Positions 48,891 to 61,064 of a DNA stretch of 64,000 bases are shown piece by piece. The notes under the pieces were generated by a model, which saw only the letters and a program-made list of their open reading frames with translations, was not told the origin of the DNA and searched no databases. Both the position numbers and the translations under genes were made by a program. Each line of letters begins with the position of its first letter. The stretch's first letter is position 1. Location of the stretch: NCBI GenBank assembly GCA_008360955.1, contig LUCM01007372.1, positions 266,023 through 330,022 on the forward strand. The letters run 5' to 3'. The stretch comes from Fasciolopsis buskii (taxonomy: Eukaryota > Platyhelminthes > Trematoda > Plagiorchiida > Fasciolidae).

Positions 48891-49834
48891 TCCAAATCGA
48901 TCGTAGACGGCATTCAAAACACACGGCTTCATACTCAGAGCATCTGCCGCAGAGGAGTATAATAGGTACAACAGATGTCTAGTCTCATCCAAAGAGCGAA
49001 TGAATTGAGCAGTCACCGGTAACTAGTGTGTTGAGACTTTTAGGTCATCCTAATGCCTTGTAAGTTAGACCGTTTTGTCAAAGACTTGGAACAGTGCCCT
49101 CCACAAACACTCTTTACTTCGGTTTGGGTAATCGGAAAGTACCTAGTCCACCGACGGGTCATGGATTCCAAAGGAAAACCGACGAAGTGCACAGTTGCAG
49201 AGCTATCGTATGTGCAATTAGTTCTCCACGCTTCGCTTTCTCTCTCATTTTTCCCTCGTTCCTGTGATACCGGGCCGGGCAAAAGTGAGTTTCTGTGTAC
49301 CACAACAAATCGAGAACAATGAACTCAGTTCCACAAAGTGTACACTTTAACAGGTAATCAAAAACACCAGCTACTGAAAACTTTGCCCACGTTGTCTACT
49401 TACCGAATTTAAGTGGTGAGATATTATTTTGCCGAGCACACGTTCAAGATAAGCCTTCAAATCGAAAAATAACGATGAATACATAAGCCAATCAAATATC
49501 TGTGTGCATACCCCTCGTGCACATCTTTTAGATGATTTAGATAATTGGCAAAGTCGACGAACAGCTTATGCGTAGCCCGATTCCATCACAAGGAATTCGA
49601 ACGACATGTAACTCTGTTTGAGCTGAAACTTTAAAACAAAACGGAACGACGTGAAGAAAGACCGAGGACAGATGGACACATCGCGAACAGTGTACCTTCT
49701 TAGTCATTACGTCAATGCATCCACGAAAAAGGTTGCACAATCCGACTAAATAGAAAGCAAGGGTAATAATGAACAAAGAGAAATGAGTTTACGGAGTAAA
49801 GACGACATAGTCAAAATCACAAAACAGAACAAAC

Positions 49835-50044
49835 CTTTTCCGGGTGTCAGCGGAGCGGCGAATGATGAGCATGGAGACGGATATGTAGGCCACGGATTCA
49901 CGGCCGGTTGGGAACTGGCGGGAGACTGAGCAGTTGCCGAAACAAACGGATTCATAGGTGAAGTAGTCAAAAAAGGGACTGCCGCTGTATGACCAATCGG
50001 ACCAGATGCGTTTGAAGCAGTGGACGAGAACGGGTCAGAGAAAT
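49835..50044 (-). CDS. AP180/PICALM-like protein, second exon in window
   Basis: Acceptor GTACTCGTTCTGCAG; donor AAAAG|GTTTGT. It enters with two bases, encodes 69 residues and leaves one base (phase 1). It carries FSDPFSSTASNASG, PFLTTSPMNPFVSATAQ and AVNPWPTYP: a DPF motif (AP-2 alpha-ear ligand), an NPF (EH-domain ligand) and an NPW. In PICALM the matching region has a DPF followed some residues later by NPF, so order is conserved. Position between the coiled linker exon and the LxxLxGNL exon also agrees. Confidence 0.87.
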
Positions 50045-50494
50045 CTGCAGAACGAGTACACGACCAGAGAATTGCGAATTAGTTCCAAATTTGTTGCTAA
50101 CAGGATAAGGAACAGGCATAGGTTACCCCAACCCATCGACACACCAATCTGCCTTGATAGACAAACAAGTTTAAGGGGTTACTTCTTGTAAAACAAAGTC
50201 GATAACTGTAATTATAATCCCTCAACTACGGCCTATTATCCTTCAGTGTCAATGCCCAAACTGCAGATATAGCACTGCAGGCGAGTAGGGTTAAAAAGAA
50301 TTAGAACATCATAACGTAGGTGGATATTGAAAACTTTCTCATTCCAAAGTGTAGTATTTCAAAACTTGGTGACGAAACGAGATGATGTAATGGTCATATG
50401 CTGCACCGTCGATCGGTGTATTGATGAAAAATGTTGCGACATGAATAAAATTATATTATTGAAGGCATATTTGTATCAAATCCGCACATATTAT

Positions 50495-50532
50495 TCTATA
50501 TATATATATATATATATATACATATATATATA
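50495..50532. repeat. (AT)n microsatellite
   Basis: About 38 bases of TA dinucleotides with one C interruption, immediately before the RTE-like material at 50590. Confidence 0.9.
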
Positions 50533-50589
50533 AAGAGGGGACAATAATGAGTGTTAGGAAAATAAATCTTGTGCCTTTTGCGGTTTTGT

Positions 50590-51890
50590 CCTAAACATTT
50601 GGTGATAATTTTTTCGGTAATTTTCACATCGTATGAGTTTTACAGACGAATCACAAAGCATTCGCTCCACTGATCTCGATTCTGGTTCGTCTCGTTGTCT
50701 CACTGACCGACGACAGTCGTCATCTCTTGAGTCCCAGCTTCTCAACAAGCAGCATCCAAACTGCTTGCGGGTAACATTCCAGCACTTGCTAAAGGTGCAA
50801 GCAACCGAACCAAACTAGTTTCCGTCCCGGTCGGGATTATATTGACCAAATCTTCACTTTGCGATAAATCTTACAAAAGGGGCATATTTCCCATAGACTA
50901 ACAATTCATCTTCCTTCCAGTGCAAGCACCGTCCCACTTTGTAGACCGCGCTGCCCGTCACTGAATGATATGACAGAGAATATCAGTTCACTTTTCAAAT
51001 CTCTGCATGCGAACAGCCGAAGCCGAACTAGTGCTTACGGCCATCTTCCACCCTAGTTCATCATGACATGTGCTGTCCGTCAAGGTTGCCACTTTTACCT
51101 TTTCTTATCAATTTTGTTATTTAGAGGATCACGGAGATACCCCTATCCTCATATGAAAACATCGGCAGCAACCAGTCTGACTTGGGATATATGGACGAAG
51201 TTGTTCAACCGAGCGAAGACCAAAAAATGTTGCAAGTTTCTTATCGATAGCCTGAACGACAATGTACGTGAGTTTGGGATGCATTTTGCATCTTCAAAGT
51301 GAAAATGCCGTTGCGCGACTTGGTTGACTTCTAAGGGGACAAATTGGTGAGGCATATAGATTTAGTTACGTAGGCAGCTGTATATCACCCGGTGATCATA
51401 TGTCGGATGAAGTGTCTTCCTGAGTACAGAAAGCTTGATTGGCGTTCACCAATTTGAAGCATCTGTGACGCTAGCTTGACATATCGTTGCCCACCAAACG
51501 TCGAGTATACACGCAACAGCCATAAAGTTGGCCCGAGAAACATGGCTGCTGAGGGTAGATATGCGAAGACTTTCCGTGTTGAACACTGTTGTCTTTGTAG
51601 TATTTGTAGAATACCATGGGATAATTTTCTCAGTAAATCAGAGGTACATAAGACCCTGGGATTCGATTTCAGGGAGGCTCAGAAACTCAGAGGTTGGGCT
51701 TCAAGTACTGGATCCAAGGACTCAGTATATAGAAGAGGCACTGAATCAGAATTGGTTAAGGTGGTTTGGACATGTTTTGCGCATGACCACAGAGGAGCCG
51801 CACCAACACCAACAGCTTCAGAGTCCCCAGAAAGGCGTGGACTAAACTATACGAACGGAGTGAATGGAGATGTCAATCGAATGACATAGC
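50590..51890 (+). mobile_element. RTE-like LINE, decayed RT region
   Basis: Pieces in order along the plus strand: a PGRDYIDQIFTLR-like step near 50830-50870, TCAVRQGCHFYLFL at 51063 (the VRQGCxLSPxLFN motif of LINE RTs), then FGMHFASSKCKMPLRDL at about 51275 (FGLxFAPSKCKVMLQDW), and later a LVKVVWTCFAHD-like relic of LRWLGHVLRM at 51745-51790. There are many stops and frame changes, so it is dead. Confidence 0.8.
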
Positions 51891-52689
51891 TGCAGTCCTG
51901 AATACGAATCTCTGGCATATAATACGAAACCATGGCAAGGGACTCCAATATATGAGCTAAATACGCTTGCTACCTCACAATTAAATGCGGTTAGTTTAAT
52001 TGGACTAGAGCGAATAAGAAGAGCATCAACCTGTGGAAGCCGATGCGGTGAAACTCCAATTCCAGCCGAAATAGCATGCAAAACAATGAGAACAAGATTT
52101 TTTTTCAGAGATGTTAACGCTAATACGGCAAAACGAAGCTACCGATGAATGGGGAAATATTGGATGGAAAAGGGGCGATGAGTCCATAAATAGACAAATA
52201 GCTATGTATGAACTAAGATAATTTCCGAGTGTAGGTAAAGAGTTAGAAGCATATTTATTTTTTAGTGCGTTGTGTCCCATTCCCCTGATCGCCCCCCCCT
52301 ATTGAGGGTGGGCTCGTTTAATTGAGGATACAACACTAGCCCTTGCGCAGCTAAGCGCATTATGGAAAAAAGCAGGACTGTTACGAAATCAGCCTGGGGC
52401 TGGTTGATCGCTTCACGATCCTCTTCGGAAAAACTCTGAGGGGGCAATGAATCATGGGAAGCAATGGCCTCTGAATTTCGGATCATTCAGTGTGTGCACT
52501 GTCATACAGGTTGGTCAACAGATCCACAGCACTCACGATAGACTCACTTTCGATTGATGCCTGTTGCGTCAGTGAAACACGAATTCAAAGCTAGACAAGC
52601 GTAACTTAAATAGTCGCGTCTGATGCCTCGACAAGGTATTTTCTGCGCATCTCAGGGTTAACGTGGTGTAGGAATAGTCTTGAGTGACA

Positions 52690-54560
52690 AAGATGAAGCG
52701 GCCCATTTAGACTGAATCCCCATTAACAGCCGTTTATGCGCCGTAAGACTCCAGGAATCAGTCGATGTTTGAAAAGATAGCTGTGTTGAGCATAACTTGT
52801 TTATCTCTTCGGCATGCTCCCCAACAGATTGCAGTGTTGCTTATCAAAAAGAAAAGTTTTATGACGAAATCGTCACTCTTGTTCGCGAGAGCGAAGGCTC
52901 CGACACTGTAGTGATGGGAGATTTTAATGCACAAGTTGGAAAACTTAGTGCATCGGAAGACTGTTTGGGTGGGCACCACGCCTTACCCGCTCAGCGTCCG
53001 GATAACGGCGACAGGCTTCTCCAATTTTGTACAGATACTCGTCTATCCCTGTTTAACACGAATTTCCAACACCACTAGGCGAGTTAGGAACTCCGACGAT
53101 CAGAAACACAGATGGCCCCTGACACCAAATCCTTCATCGAAGATACTGGATCCCGCAAGAGTCGCTTGGCCTAATGGAGTAAAGAAGGATAGCTTCTTAA
53201 CTGTAAGGAAGTGAATAAGTTGTGACATATTCAACATCATTTGATGACAACTCTTAGGAAAGATCGTGAAAACCGGTTGGTTAGGGTAGCCGAAGAAATG
53301 GAAGCAGCAGTTGCTTCAGGTAACAGTCAAAGACTGTTTAGGCTCATAAGCAACACCGGTGGACGGCGAACTTCTGTTTATGGGGTCGTATGCGACAGAA
53401 ATGAAAAGCCCATTCATGTCAGACAATAAAGACTCGACCGCTGAGCTGAACATATCAAGGAGCGGTTTAGTTTCCCACACAACAATAACGCTAATCCTAT
53501 GACCACAAATGCGAATACTTGGAAGGTCTCCCTTGACCCCCCAACGAAAGTGGAGGCGGAGTAGAACATTCGAATACTGAAGAGGGGAAAAACAGCCGGT
53601 CCTGACTACCACTCTCCCCCCCCCCCAGTTCGTTTCAAGCTTGGTGGAGAGGCATTGATAAAACCTTTGCAAAATGTGGAATGAGTAGTCTAGGCCGCTA
53701 TCGTAGAGTGAGCCACTGATTGTACCCATCCTCAAGAATGGTAAATGCAGTGGCTGTAGCAATCATCGCAGGATTAGTTTAATTCTGGTGGTTTTTAGCT
53801 TCGATAATACTGCGTCGTTTGATACCGGTTTGCAAGAAAGTCCATGTACAAAAAGCATTTTCTGTCCAGGTCGAAGTGCATCGACCAGGTACTCGAAAGG
53901 CGCCACACGCACGCCGTCGTCCAAAAGCGTAGTTGTTCTCAACTTGAAAAGCGCCTTCGGCTCAGTCGTCCAAACAGTGTTATTCAGTGCTCTCCATTAG
54001 AAAGGCATACCAGCGAAGTTCGAGAACCTCCTGCGAGCATTGCACTTGCATACCTATGGTGGTGTGAGAGCATACGGTGAACCTACAATTTCATTCCAAA
54101 CGGCGAGCGGTGTTCGACAATGACACATATCTCCATTCTAGTGTAACTTCGTCATAGACGAGGTAATGGAGAATGCTTTAGGATGTCTTCAGAACGCACG
54201 GGGTCGAACTGGCAAATGGTAAGAAGCTGTGATTCAAGTTATGCAGCAGACCTCAGTGCCTGTTCGAACGTGCACTAAACAGACTCTCGAGAGTCCCAGC
54301 TCTATTCGGCTTGTGTTTTGCAGCTTCGAAGTGTGAAGAGCTGGTGCAAAACTGGAGGACCTTGGTACCGAACTTGATTCTCGGCGGAGAGGAAATGAAA
54401 ATTATCAATTGTTTCAGCTGCCTCAGCAGCTGCGTGGCGAAGGCTAGTAGCAAGCCAGTAAAAATGAGCACGCGTATTATCCAGGCATCGAACGGCATAC
54501 GCAGAACTGAAGCATTTGTGGCGTTAGCTCACGGCTAAAAGCTAAAATGACGGTGGTTCC
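52690..54560 (+). mobile_element. RTE-like LINE with endonuclease and RT relics
   Basis: The best preserved copy. At 52797-53078 an open frame gives the APE-type endonuclease part: CSPTDCSVAYQKEKFYDEI and DTVVMGDFNAQVGKLSASE (GDFNAQVG is a catalytic-site signature), then QRPDNGDRLLQFCTDTRLSL. At 53241-53429 follows the linker to the RT (RENRLVRVAEEMEAAVASGN, SQRLFRLISNTGGRR). RT pieces lie at 53750-54540, including LVPNLILGGEEMKIINCFSC and a KASSKPVKMSTRI-like step. Frameshifts separate all parts. Confidence 0.88.
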
Positions 54561-54579
54561 CTTATCCACAATCCAGGGA

Positions 54580-56440
54580 CGTGCCAGGTGGCATACATTC
54601 TTGTCCTGAGTCCCACCTGGAACTCAAACGGAGGATCTCTGGTATTAAAAAAACAAAGGTGAATATTACTCGGCGCATCCCTAGGTTAAGGATAAGACAT
54701 CATCGAGGTTGGTCGGATAAAAAAGTGAGCTCTCGAACCGTAAAATGCAGAAGACACGACGACATCAATAAAGTCAAACCCTAAGGAAAATCGTGAGTCG
54801 AAGTAGCGAAGGAAATGGAAGTATCCGCTGCTTTAGATAGCAGTCAAAGACTGTTTAAACTTGTATTCGACATCGGTGAGTTGCGAACTCCAGTGTATAA
54901 AACGATATGTGATGGAGATGAAAAACCTATTCATGGCAAACAGTAGAGACTCGGCCGTTGTGTGGAACGCTTCGAGAGGCGGTTTAGGTAACAGCACGCT
55001 AATGCGGTTGCTCCGCTGTCCACAAATGAAAATCACTGGGAGGTATTTCTTGATCCCAAAGGAAGTGGAACTGATTGTAAAAGTGTAGAAAAACAGCCGA
55101 TCCCGAAAAATTTCACCTAAGTCAAAATATTGGGTAGAAATGTTCTGTTAAAATCGTCTACTACCTTGTTCCATGACATATGGAATGAGCGCCGTAGACT
55201 GTCATTGTGGAGTGAGACGTTAGTTCTACCCACCTTTTGGCGACAGGCGGCAACCCGCTGTCGCCCGACTCGTTACCGCACCTGATCTACTGACACCTTA
55301 CGCGGTTCAATGCCGCTCCAACTTTCAGGGTCAATGTTGCTGGTCCCTCCCTCCCACCCACTTACTCGTGCAGTGGGCCCTAGTGACTATGGCACACATA
55401 CTTTTCATTACGCTCATCCTTCAGGTATGTTGTAGGAACAGAAGGAAACATGCAGTGACTGTAGTAGGCGACATGAGATCCTTTTCACTTGCGATAGTTA
55501 CCAAGATCTTAGTCTCAATATTGCTGCGCCGCCTGACAATAATTCGTGGGAGTAAAACTTACGAACAGTAAGTCGGAATTCGCCCAGGTCACATTTTTAT
55601 TCTCCAATTACTTGAAATGCACCACGCACACTATCATGCGACAACCGTTTTTTCGATTTGAAATGTGCATTTGACTCAAATGACCGAACATCGTTATTCA
55701 ACGCTTTTCACCGGAAACGTAAGTCAGAGAAGTTCGTGAATCTACTGTAACCATTGTATTCATATACCTACGTTCGCGTAAGGATATACAACGAACTGTC
55801 AGGGTCATTAAAAATGACGAGCGGTGTTCGACAAGGCTGTTCCATTTAGACATTCCCGTTTAACTTCGCCATCGGTGGGATCGGAAACAATGTCTTACGA
55901 TGTCTCCATGATATAGCTGACTAACTGACAAGTGTAGAAAAGCCCTTCGACTAAGATCTTGTCTTTTTGTTCGAATGTACGAAATATGCAGCGTGCATTA
56001 GATAGACTCACATTTGCTATAGCTCCATTCGAAACATGTTTTGCACCTTCGAAGTTCAAAGTATTTTCACAAGACTGGGTGTTGGTGGTTTCGAGATTGA
56101 TATTCGATGGGGAGCAACTTACAATTGTTGACCGTTTCACTAACATGATGGTCACGGCAGTGGAGCTGAGTACAAGCGAGTACAATGCTCGGGTGACGAA
56201 CGTTGGACTAAAGCACTTGCGGCTAAATTGGAAAAGTCGTTTGTATTGTGCCGAACCGCATACAATTCTATTATTGTACGATTGCAATACATGAAGTTTT
56301 GGTGTAGATGTTCGTCGCTTCGAGCATTTGTGTAGCATTCCTAAGGTTGGATAGAATGATCGTATGAGCAATACTACGATTAGGAATTGAGTGGATGGAC
56401 ATCGCCGGCTAAACGTGAACGCCCCTTGAAATGTTCCCAC
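54580..56440 (+). mobile_element. RTE-like LINE, second copy in tandem
   Basis: Begins with a repeat segment (also at 42640-42790 minus), then the same linker as the previous copy around 54790-54970 (SQRLFKLV-like, VCDGDEKPIHGKQ-like frames). RT pieces follow: SFSLAIVTKILVSILLRRL at 55480-55540 and, at 55959-56294, ALDRLTFAIAPFETCFAPSK and LIFDGEQLTIVDRFTNM. The antisense 211-codon open frame at 55895-56530 is a shadow of this relic. Confidence 0.85.
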
Positions 56441-57289
56441 ATGACCGTGTTTCAAAGTCTTTAATGAAGAAGTTCTGGTGCTACTTTTTCCTTTCGGGTT
56501 TTCCCATTTAAGTGAGAGACCATTTTCCATTATTTGGTTTTTATATGCGAAGCCCCCTACCCCATTCCTCGATCGCCTCAGAGCGGACTACAAAATCACG
56601 CCAGCTTCAATCCGGCCGCGCACTAGGATGCCTTTTACTGATTCCGTACGTCCTCGGGCTTGCAGTAAATCAAATTCCATGCCCGTGTGTTTAACTGACG
56701 TCAGAGGAGTTGGCCAGTCAGTCCAGTTTCTCTGGTTGTGATCGTGCTTTACATTTGCATGAATCGTCGCAATGAAGCCAAGTTGTCTCAGATATTTCGC
56801 ATCCGCACGTAGCTTCCTCTTACAATAAATCTATGGGCGAAGTGGAATAGTCATGCCCCACAACAGTTAGGGTTCAAAAAACAGGCAACGTCCGCTCTGA
56901 ACCTTGGGGCAATACAGCACCATATAGTACCCCAATAGGTTAGGTTTGGCAAAGAGCAGGGAAGTGCCATCTACCATCTGTACACCGATTTGTGGGTACT
57001 GATTCCGGGAATCCTTCAAATTAGAATTTGTTATTTGGGTTACCTGTTGCGTATGATGACCAATCGTCCACCATGGCTTGGCCCTGTTTTCCATCGTTTC
57101 CTCTGAATCAAAGAACTCACATGAGGGGTCAATAGATAACGTGTCTTCGGGGAACGAAAAAATCCTAAAACAATCTTGATTAAAATAGATACCTAACGTC
57201 TTCGTGGATGGAGTCCAAAGCATCATCCAAACAGGAGCATGGATACACTGAGGTATATGATACCGAACCATAAACAGTGGCTTCCTGCT

Positions 57290-57490
57290 GACAGCTTCCG
57301 TCGAATCAGAATGATTTAAAAATGTGTCCGTACATTTGGACTGCGCATTCTGCCTGTTAGCTGTTAAGGCGTTCTCTTCTTATCTCACTCCCGATTCATC
57401 TCCTTTCCATTGCAACGTGTAACAGCCGGAAAGGCAGCACCGAGTGGGAATAGCCCTGTTGTACAACAGTGGTGATAATAAAGTTAGCAC
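57290..57490 (+). mobile_element. RTE-like LINE 3' untranslated end
   Basis: Plus-strand GAATCAGAATGATTTAAAAA, then a GGACTGCGCATTCTGCCTGTTAGC-like step and GCAACGTGTAAC, run parallel to 20962-21185 (GAATCAGAATGATTGAAAAC, TAGACTGTATTCCG, GCAACGTGTAAC). It closes in AACAGTGGTGATAATAA, a decayed trinucleotide tail. About 0.8 kb of unrelated sequence separates it from the RT relic ending near 56440, so it may be the far end of that copy after an insertion. Confidence 0.75.
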
Positions 57491-57555
57491 AAGAGTACGA
57501 ATCAAATGTCTCGGGCGCCGGCAGCTCTGGAGTAGGGCTCACTTTGGTTTGGTAG

Positions 57556-57733
57556 TCGGATAGTGTAAGGAGCACACAGAAACCAGAGATTCCAAGGGCA
57601 ATGAATGAGGTAGAAAAGAAGTTTAGAAGAGCGGAAATGTACGGTGAGCAGTACACTAATTTCTTCTTCTGTTTTTTACCTCCTAATGTCAAACCCTTCC
57701 CCATAATTTCATTGACACCAAACCTGTAATCAG
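57556..57733 (-). CDS. possible exon with one membrane segment, unknown gene
   Basis: The minus strand has an acceptor-like GCATATCTGATTACAG near 57734 and a donor AAA|GTGAGC near 57556. Between them about 60 codons stay open: FGVNEIMGKGLTLGGKKQKK, then YISALLNFFSTSFIALGISG and FCVLLTLSDYQTK. This is a basic patch followed by a clear hydrophobic span of about 25 residues. It does not fit the AP180 phase, so it would belong to a separate gene nested in the AP180 intron. No family recognised; it may be a chance frame. Confidence 0.25.
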
Positions 57734-58390
57734 ATATGCGCAAAATACTTGTCTACGAGGACAAGAAGAATAGGCCGACTGACTGCAACGATTCGGAAAT
57801 TAAACACAAAATTGTGCTACCACAAGATGGGCGTTCAAAGTCATCCACCAATCAGGTGTTCTTTCTTCAAAAACACATTCGACCATCAATACGATTTCAA
57901 TTCAAAATCACAGTATTCGCTGAATTCATGATCCCCGTCATACAGTTTATCTTATTTCATTAGAAAAAGCGTCCAATAAATTCGAACAAGTGTCTTTTCA
58001 CTTTAATTTAATTAACTTATTAGTGCTCCAAAGAGGTTCTCTGAAAATAGTACAGCCAAACCGGATGTGTGGAATAGTTCGATTTTGAGAATGCACCGTT
58101 TAATGTGCGGGGCAGCGTTTAATCCAATCCAGGTGCGCAGCATACGATCACCTAACTGTCTATGGATTGTTCGCCCAGCTTTGTAACACTACTCTTTGAA
58201 AAAAGATTTCTTAACGTCCAATCAGGTAAGAAAATTCCGGTAGTTTTTGATTCTACTCGTTCATAATGTCATGTCTAAAGATTGCACATCACGAGCAAAA
58301 GACCGGGTTTTAACCAAATCGTTGCGGGTCACAGCCAAAGAAACGACGGTTTGGTTAAGGTTGGACGAGAAGAGATGTACTCACACTACT

Positions 58391-58595
58391 CACGATGGTT
58401 AGAATGCAATCGAAACATTCGAACCTAGCGGTACCTTCAAATATTTTTTGGAACAGCATTCGATGGGCGTTATAACACAAACCATCCAAGATGTCACCGT
58501 GTGTATGGTCATGCAACAAACGCCTATACCCTGTTCTCCTTCTACCCGTTTGAAATTCCATCCGTAAAACAGTACTAAGACAATCCGGAGAAGAA
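58391..58595 (-). CDS. possible exon, unknown gene
   Basis: The minus strand shows an acceptor with a pyrimidine run (TTCTCCGGATTGTCTTAG) and a consensus donor ATC|GTGAGT, phase 0. The 68 codons between are open: EFQTGRRRTGYRRLLHDHTH, GDILDGLCYNAHRMLFQKIF and FECFDCILTI. There are four Cys and many His/Arg. I do not recognise a family. If real, it would be nested with the frame at 57556-57733, though their phases do not join directly. Confidence 0.25.
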
Positions 58596-58599
58596 CGAT

Positions 58600-61000
58600 G
58601 AAGAAGTAAGAGGTAGAATGTTTAAAGTGGATGGGAATATCAAGGAGTGAGATAATTCTTTCAAATTCACAAGATGAAAAGGTTATAGCGTCATCGCTAT
58701 CGGTGAAGAACAATTGACTGCCATTTATATCATTATCACCATCATCAATGCGAATTTGCAACCCGTCGGTCCACCGTCCTTGGCAGAATCATGGTTGCCG
58801 GATCCTCAAAACAGTGTCCTGAGTCTACAGGAAGAGACGTTAAGAACGCTCAATTTAAAACGCAACATATACCGAAATAACATGTTTCAAACGGACACAC
58901 CAGCTAAACTGAATGGCTCTGAAACCAGGTGTTTTTGTTAGGTATGGTGGAGAATATTTTCATAAAAATCTGGTCATTAAAATTAAAGTTCAGATCGCAA
59001 ACGCTTCATCACTGGACGCGACAGCATCGTTAGTCGGCACTGGATATTGTGTATCGCACACCGATTTTCATCATTTGGTGTGGTTAATTTCAATGAACAT
59101 GATCGACGGATAAGCTTGAAAAAGAACACCTGCTCATCGAGAATAAACTAGCAAGTGGCCCCAGCAGACAAGATCAAGTCGCCTAATACAATCATAGCAT
59201 CGAGGACCACTATGAGAGAAAAATTCACTCACGATTTTTATAATCACCAACCTTGCATCAACGAACTCTGGTTTTGATTGCTGCCTCACAGCATCGCCTA
59301 CTCAAGGGATAAATAGCGAAAGATCAGATCTGAAGCAATATTTTATAACACGGACCAAATATGAGCCCGGTGGAAAGAGCGTCTCGCATAACTACACAGC
59401 CCACTGCATGGGGAAGAGGAAAAACAACAATCATGATCGTAATACTTGAAATGGAACAAAACTAGACAAGGTTTTAACACGTTAGGCGTGGTAACAACCC
59501 GGGCAAACGTGAATTGCCATCTACCACCGATTAAAGAACTATACAGAAGAGGAAAGGCTGCAAATGGAAAAACGCAGCCGACTACGAGTTGAGCCATATC
59601 ACCTATCGTCTCCAGTTATCGCTTGGATGGGGGGATCTCACAGACCCAAACCCGGTAGTCTAACTGCATCTACACGGTCCGGTCAATTGGTTAGGGTTTT
59701 CATATCTTTGCACCACGCCATCAACCGGCCATCACTTGCATTCGAACCATTGCCTGCCTCGAACGACAGCATACAATGAGGTAGTCGTTCTATGGGCATG
59801 CGCAAAATACATCCCAACCACCTTATTCGACATACCCTTGGTAACTATTCTCAAAACTGAATCTTAGGACCAAGTACCTTACGTCTGGATTACTGAGAAA
59901 GTTCACCCACCGTATTCTACCACTATTAGAAAGACAACGGAATTCAAACATCGAGAGTTTTCACACATACACCCTCAATGACCAAGTTTGTGTATAGTAG
60001 AACCGACTTTACTGCTTCAACAAAAACCCAGCCTTTAAACGATAAGCGGATGTCCCACCGATGAATTTTGCCAATTGGAAAACGGTATTCGAGTTTTTCG
60101 AAAGTCAACGTACTTCATCCGATATACGACCACCTGATGAATTCGGAACAAACATTGAGAATTATGTAGACAACGAAAGTTGACAAGTGCAAGCATATCA
60201 GTTATTACCAGGCTTAGATACACCAACTAACGTTCGCAGCCATGGTATGTGTGTGGGGGAGCCTAGTGGGTCCCGATTAGATAACCTACCTGAAATTATT
60301 CTACTATATTTTTCTACCATGCCAAAGAACGAATACTTTTAACTGTTTTCCATCTACTGTGTGCCTCGGAAAACAGTACAAACCTGCGAGAACGCACAAC
60401 AAACACCTCAACTACCTTAAATTGGTGGGATTCGGCACTTTTTTTAGCCAATTTAGCTCTGTTGCCCAATAACCAAAGAGACGAATGCATGATACATACA
60501 TGTGCTTATGCAGCGCAACGAGAGTCGAGAACAGGGTCGCAGTTTTCGGCTAGCACCTAACACGTGCATAAGCAAAAACAGAATAGGACTCGATCAGGAA
60601 ACACTGCAGACACAGCGTTTCGAATTCAACAGGATATGATGACCCAGCAGTTATAGTAATCCAGAACACAACAAAAATAAGTGCTCAATAGTGCACGTGG
60701 AACACGGTACCAGCTTGATCGCTTATAGAATTCCTCGGACGATTCAATAACATTACCTCGTCTCTGAACGAAAGATCAACGAGACAACCAAACAGACGAA
60801 AGGAATTGATGAAATCACTAATTAAATTGGCCAAATCAATGAGTAATCATCAGAGCCAGTTGCGAATGTTGTGGGATAGAACCTAGCTCTTGGGAAAACC
60901 TACATATGCATTACACCTCCCGGATCAGAAGTGCCGAAGGGATAGATTTTTGCCTGAAACAGTCCGTGAAGCAAAACTGAAATTCAATGCATCAAGACAT
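58600..61000. other. intronic, nothing recognised
   Basis: Short open frames on the plus strand at 58714-59113 and 59564-59779 lack motifs and splice borders. I see no repeat family here. Confidence 0.4.
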
Positions 61001-61064
61001 TAGAATGTTAACTTGCCAAGCAACGCTAGAGCCTGGTTCCCGTTGGTAGCAATTGGCTGGTTAC

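Larger units (their letters stand above)
39898..49834 (-). other. 9.9 kb intron of the AP180-like gene
   Basis: A phase 1 intron. It contains RTE-like material (45050-45900), a repeat segment at 42640-42790, a tRNA-derived SINE head (44550-44626), another SINE copy (48690-48890) and a tRNA-like stretch near 46290-46325 (minus). I found no exon that would fit the AP180 phase. Small frames such as 41667-41900 and 47224-47415 have no recognised motif. Confidence 0.6.
50045..61064 (-). other. 11 kb intron of the AP180-like gene
   Basis: A phase 1 intron packed with dead RTE-like copies at 50590-56440 and an RTE 3' end at 57290-57490, all in plus orientation, opposite to the host gene. The stretch 57500-58600 has two possible minus-strand exons of unknown nature (listed separately). 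From 58.6 to 61 kb I recognise nothing. Confidence 0.6.

Noticed and set aside
53316..53762. 148-codon minus-strand open frame
   Set aside because: Antisense to the RTE linker and RT start of the copy at 52690-54560.
55895..56530. 211-codon minus-strand open frame, the longest in the window
   Set aside because: It is antisense to a recognisable RTE reverse transcriptase relic on the plus strand; its length follows from that.
57501..57553. Minus-strand piece SPTPELPAPETFDSYS as an extra AP180 linker exon
   Set aside because: The composition suits an AP180 linker, but splicing 61065 directly to 50044 already gives matching phases and it overlaps the donor region of another candidate exon.
58714..59113. 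Two overlapping plus-strand frames (75 and 66 codons)
   Set aside because: No splice-consistent borders, no recognised domain and antisense to the AP180 gene.
61000..61064. Extension of the first AP180 exon to the GT at 61011
   Set aside because: The donor AA|GTTAAC is weaker and leaves phase 2, which the next exon (two-base entry) cannot accept.
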